The translations under genes and the position numbers were made by a program. Shown here piece after piece: positions 21,778-32,480 of a stretch of 64,000 bases of DNA. The notes under the pieces are model-generated. The model searched no databases. It was given only the letters and a program-made list of their open reading frames with translations, and was not told the origin of the DNA. This stretch comes from Siphonodentalium dalli (taxonomy: Eukaryota; Mollusca; Scaphopoda; Gadilida; Siphonodentaliidae), in contig CP136066.1 in NCBI GenBank assembly GCA_032622095.1, positions 227,980,961 through 228,044,960 of the forward strand, in the 5' to 3' direction. How positions within the stretch are numbered: position 1 is the first letter of the stretch; each line of letters starts with the position of its first letter.

Positions 21778-22203
21778 AACAGAACGGCCCTGTGCCAATG
21801 CATTCTCTTATATATGCGAGTCGACCATAGGTCGCCTCGCATATATAAGAGAATGCATTGGCTTAACATATTAAAAATGATAAAATTGTCAAAGAATGTA
21901 GAAAAATATTAGTAAAAATGTAAGAAAAAATTATAAAATTGTTAAAGAATGTAAGAAAAAATGGTAAAAAGTGTTAAATTTTTAGGCCAATGCATTCTCT
22001 TATATATGCGAGGCGACCTATGGTCGACTCGCATATATAAGAGAATGCATTGGCACAGGGCATAACTGTAACCATCACAATGTGGTCAATGAACCGGTTC
22101 CAATGATATCCATATTTGTGTGGTGTTATTGAGACAGACCGAAGATATTTTAGGCTGTTGAAGCTTTATTTGGGCGTTTTTGGCCGTTTTGTTGGGTAAA
22201 GGG
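21778..22203 (+). mobile_element. MITE family C (piggyBac-like), copy 2
   Basis: TTAA at 21774-21777 and 22204-22207. Termini CCCTTTACCCAACAGAACG and its mirror. Two module M palindromes flank an AT-rich spacer. Inserted immediately beside the 47-bp array. Confidence 0.9.
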
Positions 22204-22483
22204 TTAAGAAAAAACATTCAGCATAAGACAAAGATTATAGTGAGTTATTCCCATTAGGCCAATAAAAATAAATTGCTAGATTTACATCCAATTTTTTCAG
22301 AAAACTGGGGCGGGAGGGCAAATTTTATTTTATATATTTTATTCTTCCTAACATAAATGGCTATGGACAGTTCTAGTATTGAAGCAGTATGCTATCTTAT
22401 ATATTATAAGGTGATTAAGATTGTCCAATTTGATCAAAATAGACTGATAAATGGGTCATTGAAATGTAATTTGATGATTAACC

Positions 22484-22730
22484 CTTCCATGACAGCAGCT
22501 TCCTGAATTTTTCGAAAACCCTGTGCCAATGCATTCTCTTATATATATATGCAAGTCGCCCATAGCTATAGGGTGCCTCGCATATATAAGAGAATGTATT
22601 GGCCTAACAATATTTATCTTGATCTTGTAAGCCAGTGCATTCTCTTATATATGCGAGACTCGCATATATAAGAGAATGCACTGGCACAGGGTCTTTAATG
22701 CTGCACCAGCACAGCTCCCATCATAAAAGA
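22484..22730. mobile_element. third carrier of module M, TTAA-flanked
   Basis: TTAA at 22480-22483 and 22731-22734 bounds weak TIRs (CCCTTCCATGA / CTCTTTTATGA) that differ from family C. The interior again begins and ends with CCCTGTGCCAATGC / GGCACAGGG and contains two shortened M palindromes. Confidence 0.6.
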
Positions 22731-22734
22731 GTTA

Positions 22735-23034
22735 AGGCATGAGAACAAAATTTGCATAAATATTTTTATATTGGCCTTAAGGGCAATCATGCTATTTTTT
22801 TCCAAAGAAAGGCACAGCTTCTACCCCAAGCAGTTCATGCCCTCTGGGGGGGGGGGGGATATATATTATATATTGCTGTTAGGGAATAATCAACTAATGA
22901 GCTTTACCTTAATTTTAATGTAACATTCAACCAACTAATTATATGACAATTACATAATTTTAATGTAACATTCAAAACATTCCATATTGTGTCTTATATA
23001 TTTTTTAGTAATGTATTGAATTTGAATTTGTTTA
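22735..23034. other. no feature recognised; contains a G run
   Basis: AT-rich, with a G homopolymer near 22847 and a short direct repeat of TTTTAATGTAACATTCAA. Confidence 0.35.
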
Positions 23035-23038
23035 TTAG

Positions 23039-23397
23039 GCGACACAAATTTTTAAGTCTGGTTTACGAACACCTCCTACAACTTTTTTTCCATTTCATGA
23101 ATGTTCTCCCATAACTTTTTACACGCGTACTGATTTTCATGTGCTGTCGCATCCGGTTCTGCTTATGATCATTTACAGATTCATATTTTCATGTATTTCA
23201 TGACAAGAAATGTCTTGTTTGGTTCAGAATTTCATTCAAAAACATTTTTTCACAATTTTTGTAAAATTTATGTAAAATTCCACGATTTACTTGATATAAA
23301 TTGGGGGACAATTTTTTTTATTTTTATTTTTTTCCCTCCTGCATCTACTTTTTTTCTCCCCACATGTTCGTAAACCAGACTTAAAAATTGGTGTCGC
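23039..23397. mobile_element. 359-bp TIR element with TTAG TSD
   Basis: TIR GCGACACAAATTTTTAAGTC extends about 33 bp at each end (23039-23071 and 23365-23397). The direct repeat TTAG flanks it (23035-23038 and 23398-23401). T-rich interior, no transposase. Confidence 0.8.
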
Positions 23398-23401
23398 TTA
23401 G

Positions 23402-23908
23402 CTCATAATAATAATCATTATATTTAGCTATATATAGTTGATTAGATGAGAATGAGAAACAGACACAAGTGACAGTGAAGAAGGGGTATAGATGGGTGAA
23501 AGATTTTTATGAAAGGTTGGAAAGGATATTAGTAGCCTACCAATAGAGTATTATGTGCACCAATAATGTATAAGGTACATGTATGGTCAGAAGAAGATAT
23601 CAAATATTTGTCAATATGAAGTAAATGGCTAAAATCAACTTAAATAATTAAATATCAAAAGCAGGTGCATAGAAATGCATTAATGATTGAATATTTTTGC
23701 ACTGGATTTCAGTTAAATTGTTATTGAAAGGAAATGACTAAATTAAATTCAATAATTAAATAGCAAAAACAGGTGCATAGAAATGCATTAATGAATGAAT
23801 ATTATTTTTGCACTAGATTTCAGTTCAATAGTCATTAAAAGGAAAGTGAGAGGGGAAATGGTCTTACCTTAAAATGATGATGCTAATGAAGTTGGTGTAT
23901 GATCTGGT
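23402..23908. other. AT-rich sequence with a diverged ~125-bp direct repeat
   Basis: The text AGGTGCATAGAAATGCATTA occurs twice (about 23,662 and 23,770) with shared flanks. Otherwise nothing recognised. Confidence 0.4.
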
Positions 23909-23912
23909 TTAA

Positions 23913-24368
23913 CCCTTTACCCATCAGAACGGCCCTGTGCCAATGCATTCTCTTATATATGCGAGTTGACCATAGGTCGCCTCGCATATATAAGAGAATG
24001 CATTGGCTTAACACATATTAAAAATGATAAAATTGTCAAAGAATGTAGAAAAATATTATAAAATATGTTAAAAAATGTAAGAAAAAATTATAAAATTGTT
24101 AAAGAATGTAAGAAAAAATGGTAAAAAGTGTTAAAAAAGAATTTTTTTAGGCCAATGCATTCTCTTATATATGCGAGGCGACCTATGGTCGACTCGCATA
24201 TATAAGAGAATGCATTGGCACAGGGCATAACTGTAACCATCACAATGTGGTCAATGAACCGGTTCCAATGATATCCATATTTGTATGGTGTTATTGAGAC
24301 AGACCGAAGATATTTTAGGCTGTTGAAGCTTTATTTGGGCGTTTTTGGCCGTTTTGATGGGTAAAGGG
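23913..24368 (+). mobile_element. MITE family C (piggyBac-like), copy 3
   Basis: TTAA at 23909-23912 and 24369-24372. Same termini, paired M palindromes and spacer as the 21.8-kb copy. Confidence 0.9.
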
Positions 24369-24613
24369 TTAATGGTGGTGATGGGTCAAATGGAACGATG
24401 AAATTTGATGAATGAATCATGTCAGCAGCACCTGGAAAAATATAATTATGTAGGAATGATAATGAACAATGCACAACTGAGAACAACATAATCTGTAAAA
24501 TACAATAATGTATTGTATTATCTATCTTTGGTTGTGTTAATTGAAAAGAATATGATTTCTGGACTACGACAGGATTATTTCAATGCAGTGTGTACATGTA
24601 TGCAAGAGAAATA

Positions 24614-25368
24614 CTACCTTACTCGTATTTAAATTCGCGCCGTACTATTTTTCGCTCAGTTTTGAATTCGTGCACTTTGAATTCGCGCACCCGGTTGCGC
24701 GAATTCAAAACTGACGAAAATATATTTTGGTAAAAGTCTTGTTTCAGTTTTTAATTATCCCTGAAGATAAACGTGTATATCAAAGATCGTCTCGTAGAAA
24801 ATTTTCATCAAATAGAACACAACAGTTACATGTTATGCTGTGTAATAATTGTGTTGTGAAGACGGTGCTTATGTATGGTCCAAATAAGCATTCTGGTATT
24901 TAATAAATATTTATGGACATCATGGAATTGAACTCGAAAGAAGTAAAAATACAACCACTTATCTATATAGGTTGCGTACTTTAGAAAACAAACGAACTCT
25001 TGCATGGGTTCGTGTATTTTACATATAAAATTAAATGTATAACATAACTAACAGACTGTTTGACAACAGTGCCAAACCAGGGTTGTGAATACGGAGACGT
25101 GATTTCTTGCAACTTCAGTCTGGAATATGTGCATTTCAACATCAAATATCTAACCACATAATATTTAAATATGATTAATGGCGTTGATATTGATTGGTTG
25201 CCCATATCTAAATATAAGTGTTTGTTATTTATATAAAATGCCCCTCTTATTTTTCCTATTGTTTGGTATAAACTTATGAGTCGTACTATTTTTCGCTCAG
25301 TTTTAAATTCGCGCACCAATGGGTGCGCGAAAAATAGTACTGCGTGAATTTAAATACGAGTAAGGTAG
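24614..25368. mobile_element. 755-bp TA-flanked TIR element (mariner-type, non-autonomous)
   Basis: TIR CTACCTTACTCGTATTTAAA extends into further GCGCGAATTC-type inverted words. TA lies at 24612-24613 and 25369-25370. A 112-codon minus-strand frame (24981-25319) overlaps the right TIR and resembles no transposase I know. Confidence 0.75.
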
Positions 25369-25538
25369 TATATATTATAACTGTTATTAATTAATTGATT
25401 GATTTCATGAACTTTTCATATTTTAATGCACCTTACAACACATTCCCCATAGTTTCATATATTTTTAGGAATGATCTATCTTTGGTTGTGATAATATAAT
25501 GTGATATCTGGAAAGTTTCACCCGTCAATTACTATGCC

Positions 25539-26105
25539 AAGCCTGAAAATAGTGTGTCTTGTCATTTTCAGAATGAGGTCCCCAGAGGGTGAATTTAGTT
25601 ATGCTATCCCACACAGTGGGCTAGCATCACCAAATTCACCCTCTGGGGACCTCATTCTGCTTAGTCCTCATCTTCTGGGAAGTATCTATAGTCTCAAATT
25701 AACATTGTTTTTAGTTATTTTTTCTCATCTGGGAAGTTTATATATCCCCTAATTTGCAGATAAAATGCATACAGTAATGCCCTAAATAATCGACTACTTA
25801 ACCACAGCAGAATTATGGGTAATTTTTCAGGATTTAGTCGGAAATATAGCTTGTTGCCATTTATCGGAAAGCTCTCAGTGAATTACTGTATTGAGCTGAC
25901 TGATGTGTGAACATCACAAATTTAACTTCAACTGGGGAACTTCAATCTGATCCTAGGTTTCCCATAGCAGTTGAGGCCTAAGCAGAATGAGGTTCCAGAA
26001 TGTGAATTTGGTGACACTTTCCCACTGCGGGATAGCGTTAGTAAATTCACCCTCTGGGGACCTCATTCTGCAAATGAGACACACTATTTGCAGGTTTGTT
26101 CAATG
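25539..26105. mobile_element. MITE family B, long form, with nested family A
   Basis: Collinear with the long form at 10,676-11,600: left palindrome at 25,545-25,670, core, right palindrome at 25,980-26,095. A truncated family A element (25772-25888, TA at 25770-25771 and 25889-25890) sits in the core. Confidence 0.8.
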
Positions 26106-26473
26106 TCTGTTGGGTGGGGTGATTTATATAATAATCATATAGAAAATAATGAACTAATTACATGAGGTTTTCATATTTAATGCACCAATCAGCACATTCC
26201 ATATCATTTATTTCTTTTTATATTTAGGAATGTATTTTGTGACTTATATATCAATCCTTGGTTGTGCCGATAAAATAAATAAATCTCAAAATCATCACTT
26301 CCTTTCATCTTAATGCCTGGAGTGCGGTTAGCGCTACAAAATAATATTTGCTTTTGAATTTCCCCCGGTATTGATATAGGTTGTCAAATGCCTCAACTAC
26401 CTTTCTATGAGCATTATATGTCCCAGAAAGGCACATTGAAGTCAGAAAAAAATACAAGTTCCGTACACAAATG

Positions 26474-26691
26474 TACGGGCCCTGTACACAAACACAATGT
26501 AATGGCCCTACACACAATATACGGGCCCTGTACACAAACACAATGTACGGGCCCTGTATACACAAACACAATGTACGGGCCCTGTACACAAACACAATAT
26601 ATGGGCCCTATACACAAACACAATGTACGGGCCCTATACACAAACACAATGTACGGGCCCTGTACACAAACACAATGTACGGACCATAGGT
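26474..26691. repeat. 26-bp minisatellite, about 8 units
   Basis: Units contain ACGGGCCCTGTACACAAACA. Unit length varies slightly (26-28 bp). It abuts the truncated left end of the following family C MITE. Long frames on both strands here are repeat artefacts. Confidence 0.9.
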
Positions 26692-27007
26692 CGCCTCGCA
26701 TATATAAGAGAATGCATTGGCTTAACACATTAAAAATTATAAAATTGTTAAAGAATGTAAGAAAAAATGGTAAAAAGTGTTAAAAAAAGATTTTTTTAGG
26801 CTAATGCATTCTCTTATATATGCGAGGCGACCTATGGTCGACTCGCATATATAAGAGAATGCATTGGCACAGGGCATAACTGTAACTATCACAATGTGGT
26901 CAAGGAGCCGGTTCCAATGATATCCATATTTGTATGGTTTTATTGAGACAGACCGAAGATATTTTAGGCTGTTGAAGCTTTATTTGGCCGGTTTGTTGGG
27001 TAAAGGG
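26692..27007 (+). mobile_element. MITE family C, left end missing
   Basis: It starts inside the first M palindrome (ACCATAGGTCGCCTCGCATA) and ends with the normal TTGGGTAAAGGG terminus and TTAA (27008-27011). The left terminus is replaced by the 26-bp array. Confidence 0.85.
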
Positions 27008-27019
27008 TTAAGACATTGT

Positions 27020-28303
27020 CAAGGATGCTCAACTATTGTTATAACGTCGTCACTGGAGACTATATAAGTATATCATGCCATGAATCTCTACTCTGGCTAA
27101 CGTCCGTAGAGATCATATCCCACCGGTACAAAACCAGGGAACTTTTTGAAGTTCTGACAAGGAACCTTATACAATCGAAAAAAATAGCACAGGGGATATA
27201 TTTCTTTGTTATTATCTGTTTCTTAATAATTAATAATGCACTTCACTGCAGGTGAATGTCCCAATTCAAAATTGTATGCTTTTCCGTGGTATTTGTGAGG
27301 GGTAGGGTTCGCTATTCCGAAGGTTCATTATTCCGAAGGTTTTCTATTCTGGGCGTATTTAACCAGAAATGAATAAAAATTTGCACCCCACCACAAAAAC
27401 CACACGAGGAATGAAAAACACGATTACGCTAGTATTCATATATAGTACATTTATACATCCACTTCTAATTCCCAAGTTGTCCTAGATATCGGTTATTAAT
27501 AGCAAGAAAAGAGTATCAGTTTATCGTTCATTATGGAAAGTTAAAAACACGATGACTGAAATAAACTACACGTAAGAGATATAGTTTTTCCGAACTGGCA
27601 ATCTGTGTTTGAAAAAAAAACATCAACATTCAAGGCCCAATTAATTTTCGAACCCCCAGGTCACATATATAAAATATATATGCCACTAATCCCACTATAT
27701 ATACCATTTGAAATATGAAGCTCTCTAACACTATTATCAGCTTATCCGGTGTAATAAACTGTGAACATGTTGTTTGTGTTGAGTTAACGCAGGGTTAACG
27801 ACTTGTTTTTGTGCTTAAGGTTCATCTGGTTTTGTTGCGCAAAGTAAAGTGTATTATTTTCAATGGAGGGGGTAACTCTATATTTTAAAGATAATGTTAT
27901 TCCCCTTCAATTGAAAATACATTAGGTTGAATTCTGTTGCATTCTGAGAGCCATAACATATAACGGGGGAATCTTTTTATGATTTAAGATGTTTTCTATT
28001 TCTCTAGGGGCATCTTCTGATACAGACGTTTGGAATGGTGATGAACTATATATAGTGTTTTAATCATATTTTATGGCACAGATTGTGTTTAAAACCTGAT
28101 ATCAAGGCACTATAAAAAATAGCCGATGACTCGAAAATTATGTGGGCCTTATACAATTCAATACAAATTCACAATTGCAGTTAGGTTCAACTCATACCCG
28201 TCTATTCAACGACATTCTGCTTCGTAGTATTCATTATGAGTTATAGTCCCGCTGTTACAATCCCGCCTTTAGCTGGCGTATTGTTGCCAGTAAGATTATT
28301 GAG
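27020..28303. mobile_element. host repeat H, left part (including family F)
   Basis: 27,046-27,260 is an imperfect inverted match to about 37,210-37,430 (shared TGAATCTCTACTCTGGCTAA, then AACTTTTTGAAGTTCTGACA-type text). A 15-bp CTATTCCGAAGGTTC repeat follows on each side (27,308-27,350 here). A family F MITE lies at 27,631-28,151. From 28,152 to 28,303 the sequence matches 53,945-54,110 in reverse orientation. This is the older element that the 8.45-kb palindrome entered. Confidence 0.65.
28298..28303. repeat. target-site duplication ATTGAG, left copy
   Basis: Direct repeat of 36758-36763, immediately outside the palindrome. The paralogous locus has a single copy (complement CTCAAT at 53945-53950). 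Confidence 0.9.
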
Positions 28304-28389
28304 AGTAGTATGTGTGGCTCGTTACATCCACATCTAAAAATAGATTTTATGGGTCTAAAATTGTTTGTACTAAAATATTCCCAAAAAAA

Positions 28390-28703
28390 AATTTCAAAAC
28401 CCAAAACTTCCAAAATTTCAAAAACTTCCAAAATTTCAAAAACTTTCAAAAATTTCAAAAACTTCCAAAATTTCAAAAACTTCCAAAACTTCCAAAATTT
28501 CAAAAATTTCAAAAACTTACAAAATTTCCAAAACTCCAAAAATTTCAAAAACTTACAAAATTTCAAAAACTTCCAAAATTTCAAAAACTTCCAAAATTTC
28601 AAAAATTTCAAAAACTTACAAAATTTCAAAAACTCCAAAAATTTCAAAAACTTACAAAATTTCAAAAATTTCAAAAACTTCCAAAATTTCAAAAATTTCA
28701 ATA
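28390..28703. repeat. subterminal tandem array TR1, left arm
   Basis: Degenerate units built from AAAATTTCAAAAACTTCC (about 18-24 bp). Frames of 150-199 codons on both strands (rich in KNFQN or KFWKFL) are artefacts of the repeat. The right-arm equivalent (36,404-36,672) is shorter by about 50 bp. Confidence 0.9.
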
Positions 28704-29034
28704 TAATGAAGATGACGAGCAACCAATTTTCGACTGGCCTGAGGCATTACGTTATGGAATGAATAACGACAGCGGATCAGAATGCATACATATAGTACGT
28801 CACTTGGACATTTTATCAGTTTATCACGTGATCACTAAATGTGGCAATCGGGTATCCACCGATGCCTGCAATGTATTATTTATAATAATTGGACTCATTG
28901 ATCTCACGTAAATAATACTCTTAGTTGTTCCAATAAAATAGTTATCAAATTCGATCACCAATAGATTTGACTGTGGAATGTAATGACCTTTAACTTATTT
29001 ATCGATCTAAAGGGACACTCATTATGAATGAATG

Positions 29035-29300
29035 TTAACAATACAAGCGTACGAATGAAGAGCGTTGAACATATACGAAATTACTACACGAATGAATTGA
29101 ACCTTGAAATTTATATTTCACATCTTACCAACAACAGCTACAGACATAATCATAGTATTATACTGTCTTGCATGTACACACGCTATGACATCATTAAAGG
29201 CGGACAATCCACTCACGGTGTGACAACAGATACGGACATAGGCATAGTGTTATACAGTCTTCTATGTACCCACGCTATGACACCATTAACGTACATTGGA
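29035..29300. repeat. module X1, left arm
   Basis: About 260 bp, matching X2 (30,533-30,790) in the same arm (shared ACTACACGAATGAA, ATTTATATTTCACATCTT and ACACGCTATGACA words). It contains an internal ~93-bp near-duplication. No credible protein. Confidence 0.75.
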
Positions 29301-29335
29301 TGTTAGGTCTATGACTCTTGAGTATGCACCAATCA

Positions 29336-29771
29336 ATGAGCAAAAAAATGAGCAAATGAGCAAAAAAATGAGCAAATGAGCAAGAAAATGAGCAAATGAG
29401 CAATAAAAATGAGCAAGAAAATGAGCAAATGAGCAAAAAAAATGAGCAAATGAGCAAAAAAATGAGCAATAAAAATGAGCAAATGAGCAAACAAATGAGC
29501 AAATGAGCAAAAAAATGAGCAAATGAGCAAAAAAAATGAGCAAATGAGCAATAAAAATGAGCAAATAAGCAATAAAAATGAGCAAATGAGCAAAAAAATG
29601 AGCAAATGAGCAAAAAAAAAAGCAAATGAGCAAAAAAATGAGCGAATGAGCAATAAAAATGAGCAAATGAGCAATAAAAATGAGCAAATGAGCAATAAAA
29701 ATGAGCAAATGAGCAAAAAAATGAGCAAATGAGCAATACAAATGAGCAAATGAGCAAGAGGTGAGCAAGTG
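29336..29771. repeat. tandem array TR2, left arm
   Basis: Units of 19-21 bp with GAGCAAATGAGCAAAAAAAT. It is open in three minus-strand frames, giving CSFAHFF-type peptides that are not genes. The right-arm array (35,222-35,774) is about 120 bp longer. Confidence 0.92.
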
Positions 29772-30051
29772 ATCATGTCGATAATAAAAAGCAGCATTTT
29801 TATAGATTGAAAAGAAATTTTGTCAGAATATTGTCATCAACTCAATCAAGATCTCAACGAAACGCATTATTGACATCGATAACTATCATGGTGCATTGAC
29901 ATTCATGGCCAGACAAATTTAATTCGTGTGTCTACAATACAACCTACCTATCCAAATGTCAATGCAATTATGAGTGATTTCAATATGAGCACTCTATTAT
30001 ATAGATATGTGTAACCTGGTGACATGATGAAATCGATTGTGATACAAAGCT

Positions 30052-30125
30052 AAAGTACCGCCCCATAGGGCAGATACATAGCTAAAGTACCGCTCATAGA
30101 GCAGAAGCTAAAATACCGCTCTAAC
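30052..30125. repeat. three copies of GCTAAAGTACCGC hairpin motif
   Basis: Three spaced copies of GCTAAARTACCGC, two followed by short inverted words (CCCATAGGGC, CTCATAGAGC). Mirrored at 34,870-34,945. Confidence 0.6.
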
Positions 30126-30144
30126 GTTGTCTGGATCTACAGCC

Positions 30145-30269
30145 CCTCATTATTATATCCGTGTTTGGTCAGTTTGACCATTTTCTTCATGATCATGTTA
30201 TGTATGGGTGATGTTTTCATTCGATGCTGGTATTCTATTAATCGTTCGTAACTTTTGAGAAAGAGGAAC
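30145..30269 (-). pseudogene. truncated C-terminal domain copy, outer, left arm
   Basis: About 40 codons resembling residues 129-168 of the 191-aa protein (LKSYERLIEYQHRMKTSPIH), preceded by (AAC)n. It then jumps to text like the gene's extreme 3' end, as if about 60 bp were deleted internally. Roughly 10% diverged from the intact gene. Confidence 0.75.
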
Positions 30270-30532
30270 AACAACAATAACAACAACAACAACAACCGCC
30301 GCCGTAGCGTGACGAGCAAACTGTGATGTTTACACACTTAAGCTCTGGATAAACAATACATATCGCATCTGCAGCAGTCTACTTCATTGTGAATTAAGTC
30401 ACTCTGGGTTAGTTGACTACATGCATGCACACACAACACAGCCGAGGGTTATTGTAATTTAATGAAAATGTCACACCGAGGTACGCCAGCTTGATTGCTT
30501 TCAAAAAATAGTGCAACTTACCTGTTGGTAAT

Positions 30533-30790
30533 TACTCATACGAATGAAGAGTGTTTAACTGATACGAAAATACTACACGAATGAACTGAGTCTTGACATT
30601 TATATTTCACATCTTTCTTAAATGTTCCAACACATACAGACATAGACATAGTGTTATACAGTCTTATATGTACACACGCTACGACACCATTAAAGGTGGA
30701 CAATACACTCACGATGTGACAACATATACAGACATAGACATAGTGTTATACAGTCTTCTATGTACCAACGCTATGACATAATTAAAGGGG
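30533..30790. repeat. module X2, left arm
   Basis: Second copy of module X, with the internal ~93-bp unit repeated twice and ending in a G run (30,787-30,796). Confidence 0.75.
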
Positions 30791-31097
30791 GGGGGGGTAA
30801 TACACGCACGGTGTGGAATGTTAAAGTGACACGAGGTAAGGGACGTTATGTAATATTGGTGTGTGAATATTAAAGGAGCACAATGCGTTCTAAAGGGACA
30901 CACGGCACTCGTTTTGAATGATTGTTAAAGAAACACAATACACACGCAGTGGGTGAAAGTTAAAAAGACACAGAACAATATTTAAACTTCAAATTTTAGG
31001 GCTCGTAATATACCATTTATGTATCGTTTCTCGCTCTACAATCTCCCCTCCCCACTTATAGATATATAACGAAGACGAGAATAACATGTTGATGAAG

Positions 31098-31103
31098 TTT
31101 ATT
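31098..31103 (-). terminator. polyadenylation signal of the 191-aa gene, left arm
   Basis: AATAAA on the minus strand, a few bases after the stop codon at 31109. Mirrored at 33891-33896. Confidence 0.6.
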
Positions 31104-31108
31104 GAAAT

Positions 31109-31684
31109 TTAATCATTGTCTGAATCTTCGACCGTTAGATTTATTTCTAAGAGTTTCTTGAATTTTCTCATCGCTTCATCTGCAGCCCATTCATTATTAT
31201 ATCCGTGTTTGGTCAGTTTGACCATTTTCTTCATGATCATGTTATGTATGGGTGATGTTTTCAATCGATACTGGTATTCTATTAATCGTCTATAACTTTT
31301 GAGAAACAGAGCAAACTCTGTGTCGATGGTAGCCTCTTTTCCCGACATGCTCTCATCTCCCGACATGCTCTCTTCTCCTTTCGCATCATTGGTGACGCGT
31401 TTCATCATACTTTTGAATGTGTCCATCTCGTTGACACATCGCGCAGCTTTCTTAAGACCGAATACCGTTCTACTACCGACGACATTATCATCTTCTGAAT
31501 CTGATATCGTTCCCCGTTCATCTTCATCTGAATCTAGAACCGCTTCGTCAGATTCTAGGTCATCGGTATCTTCTCCGAAGAGAGTTGTTTTTGTCTCGGA
31601 CATAACTCCGTGTTTAGTCTGTTTATGTCTTTGTAGATTGTAGTTCGTCGATAAAATAATTCCGCATAAATGACACCCGTGCAT
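31109..31684 (-). CDS. 191-aa C2H2 zinc-finger / acidic protein, left arm copy
   Basis: The N-terminus has one C2H2 finger (C4, C7, H20, H25; C-x2-C-x12-H-x4-H). Residues 40-68 are strongly acidic (ESDEAVLDSDEDE). A serine-rich stretch with two MSGDES/MSGKEA repeats lies near 107-118. A basic, helical-looking C-terminal domain spans about 125-185 (FLKSYRRLIEYQYRLKTSPI). Identical in sequence to the right-arm copy. Transcribed toward the element tip, with a TATAAGAG box upstream and AATAAA after the stop. Small finger-plus-acidic proteins occur in Polinton-type elements by my recollection, but I assign no function; DNA or RNA binding is a guess from the finger. Confidence 0.75.
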   Translation of the reverse strand: MHGCHLCGIILSTNYNLQRHKQTKHGVMSETKTTLFGEDTDDLESDEAVLDSDEDERGTISDSEDDNVVGSRTVFGLKKAARCVNEMDTFKSMMKRVTNDAKGEESMSGDESMSGKEATIDTEFALFLKSYRRLIEYQYRLKTSPIHNMIMKKMVKLTKHGYNNEWAADEAMRKFKKLLEINLTVEDSDND

Positions 31685-31865
31685 TATCGCGAATTATTGG
31701 AAGAACGATCACTCTTATAAGTAGCGATAAAAAGAGAGAATAAGGTGTGGTATACAACCGTCGCGTTAAGAGTACGTTCGTCCCGGGGCTAGGGTATAGA
31801 TATTTGACCGCCGGTGATTCAATTAATGCCAATTTATCAGTATGGTACTCTATGTATTCATTCAT
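31623..31865 (-). CDS. 80-aa overlapping frame, doubtful, left arm
   Basis: Starts just after the 107-aa gene's stop and overlaps the promoter and first codons of the 191-aa gene in another frame. Hydrophobic middle (LFLSLLIRVIVLPI). Preserved in both arms, but the arms are nearly identical anyway, so preservation carries little weight. Probably not a gene. Confidence 0.2.
   Translation of the reverse strand: MNEYIEYHTDKLALIESPAVKYLYPSPGTNVLLTRRLYTTPYSLFLSLLIRVIVLPIIRDNARVSFMRNYFIDELQSTKT
31702..31722 (-). promoter_or_regulatory. TATAAGAG-type promoter box of the 191-aa gene, left arm
   Basis: Mirror of 33,274-33,282 (TTATAAGAG followed by TGATCG), about 36 nt before the start codon. The same octamer followed by GCGAT precedes the 107-aa gene. 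Confidence 0.5.
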
Positions 31866-31872
31866 GATTTGG

Positions 31873-32196
31873 CTAATCGTATGACACTTTTCTTTTCATT
31901 TTCTTATTATTATTAGACAAACCTCCAGCTAACACTCTCTTGTTGGTTTGTTTGGACGCTTTACGTGTGTTTGTCAACTTATTTGCTGCAACTTCGGCCT
32001 TAGCCATTTCAATCGCTTGAGCGATGGGCGTCACTACGTTAATATGTGGTTTTAGAACGTCTTCTTCACTATCACTATTTTTAGTTCTGTCAATAAAGTA
32101 GCGACCCTCATTATCTGGCCTTAACTTCCCATTAATCATGTCTCTGAAATGTTTTCTCCACGTTTCAATATCTGCTGGAATATACGTCATCGACAT
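31873..32196 (-). CDS. 107-aa basic protein with a possible protease site, left arm copy
   Basis: The N-terminus is aromatic and charged (YIPADIETWRKHFRDM), the middle acidic (NSDSEEDV), then VVTPIAQAIEMAKAE (helical), then a lysine-rich tail. LAGG-L near residues 91-95 fits the adenovirus-type maturation protease consensus (M/I/L)-x-G-G-x. Polintons encode such a protease, so this could be a small processed virion or core protein. It differs from the right-arm copy by one residue in the tail (N/K). Function unproven. Confidence 0.7.
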   Translation of the reverse strand: MSMTYIPADIETWRKHFRDMINGKLRPDNEGRYFIDRTKNSDSEEDVLKPHINVVTPIAQAIEMAKAEVAANKLTNTRKASKQTNKRVLAGGLSNNNKKMKRKVSYD

Positions 32197-32381
32197 GTTT
32201 CTTCAAATGTAGGGTACAAGTCACTCTTTTTTCTGCATTTTATTTTAGAAAGTTTATCGCCTCTTATAAAAATCGATTATCTGGATATTTATTAATCGAA
32301 TCGTCGCTAGTCAGGTACAGATAATAATTAATAATGACTATAATATGACTATAGTTTCTACAAAAAAACAATTCAAAGTTT

Positions 32382-32467
32382 TTCTTCATGATCATGTTAT
32401 GTATGGGTGATGTTTTCATTCGATGCTGGTATTCTATTAATCGTTCGTAACTTTTGAGAAAGAGGAA
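32382..32467 (-). pseudogene. truncated C-terminal domain copy, inner, left arm
   Basis: About 28 codons of the domain (LKSYERLIEYQHRM...) bordered by (AAC)n at the palindrome centre. They merge into unrelated AT-rich promoter sequence at ATGAAGAAA. Confidence 0.75.
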
Positions 32468-32480
32468 CAACAACAACAAC

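Noticed and set aside
26305-26783. Frames of 72-131 codons with repeated TQTQYGP or VQGPY peptides
   Set aside because: Products of the 26-bp minisatellite, open on both strands.
28255-28911. 150-199-codon frames on both strands rich in KNFQN / KFWKFL
   Set aside because: They lie on the TR1 tandem array, are open on both strands, and have no composition or domain of a real protein.
29275-29797. Three overlapping 154-160-codon minus-strand frames (CSFAHFF repeats), and the mirror frames at 35,200-35,832
   Set aside because: All arise from the GAGCAAATGAGCAAAA array being open in several frames at once.
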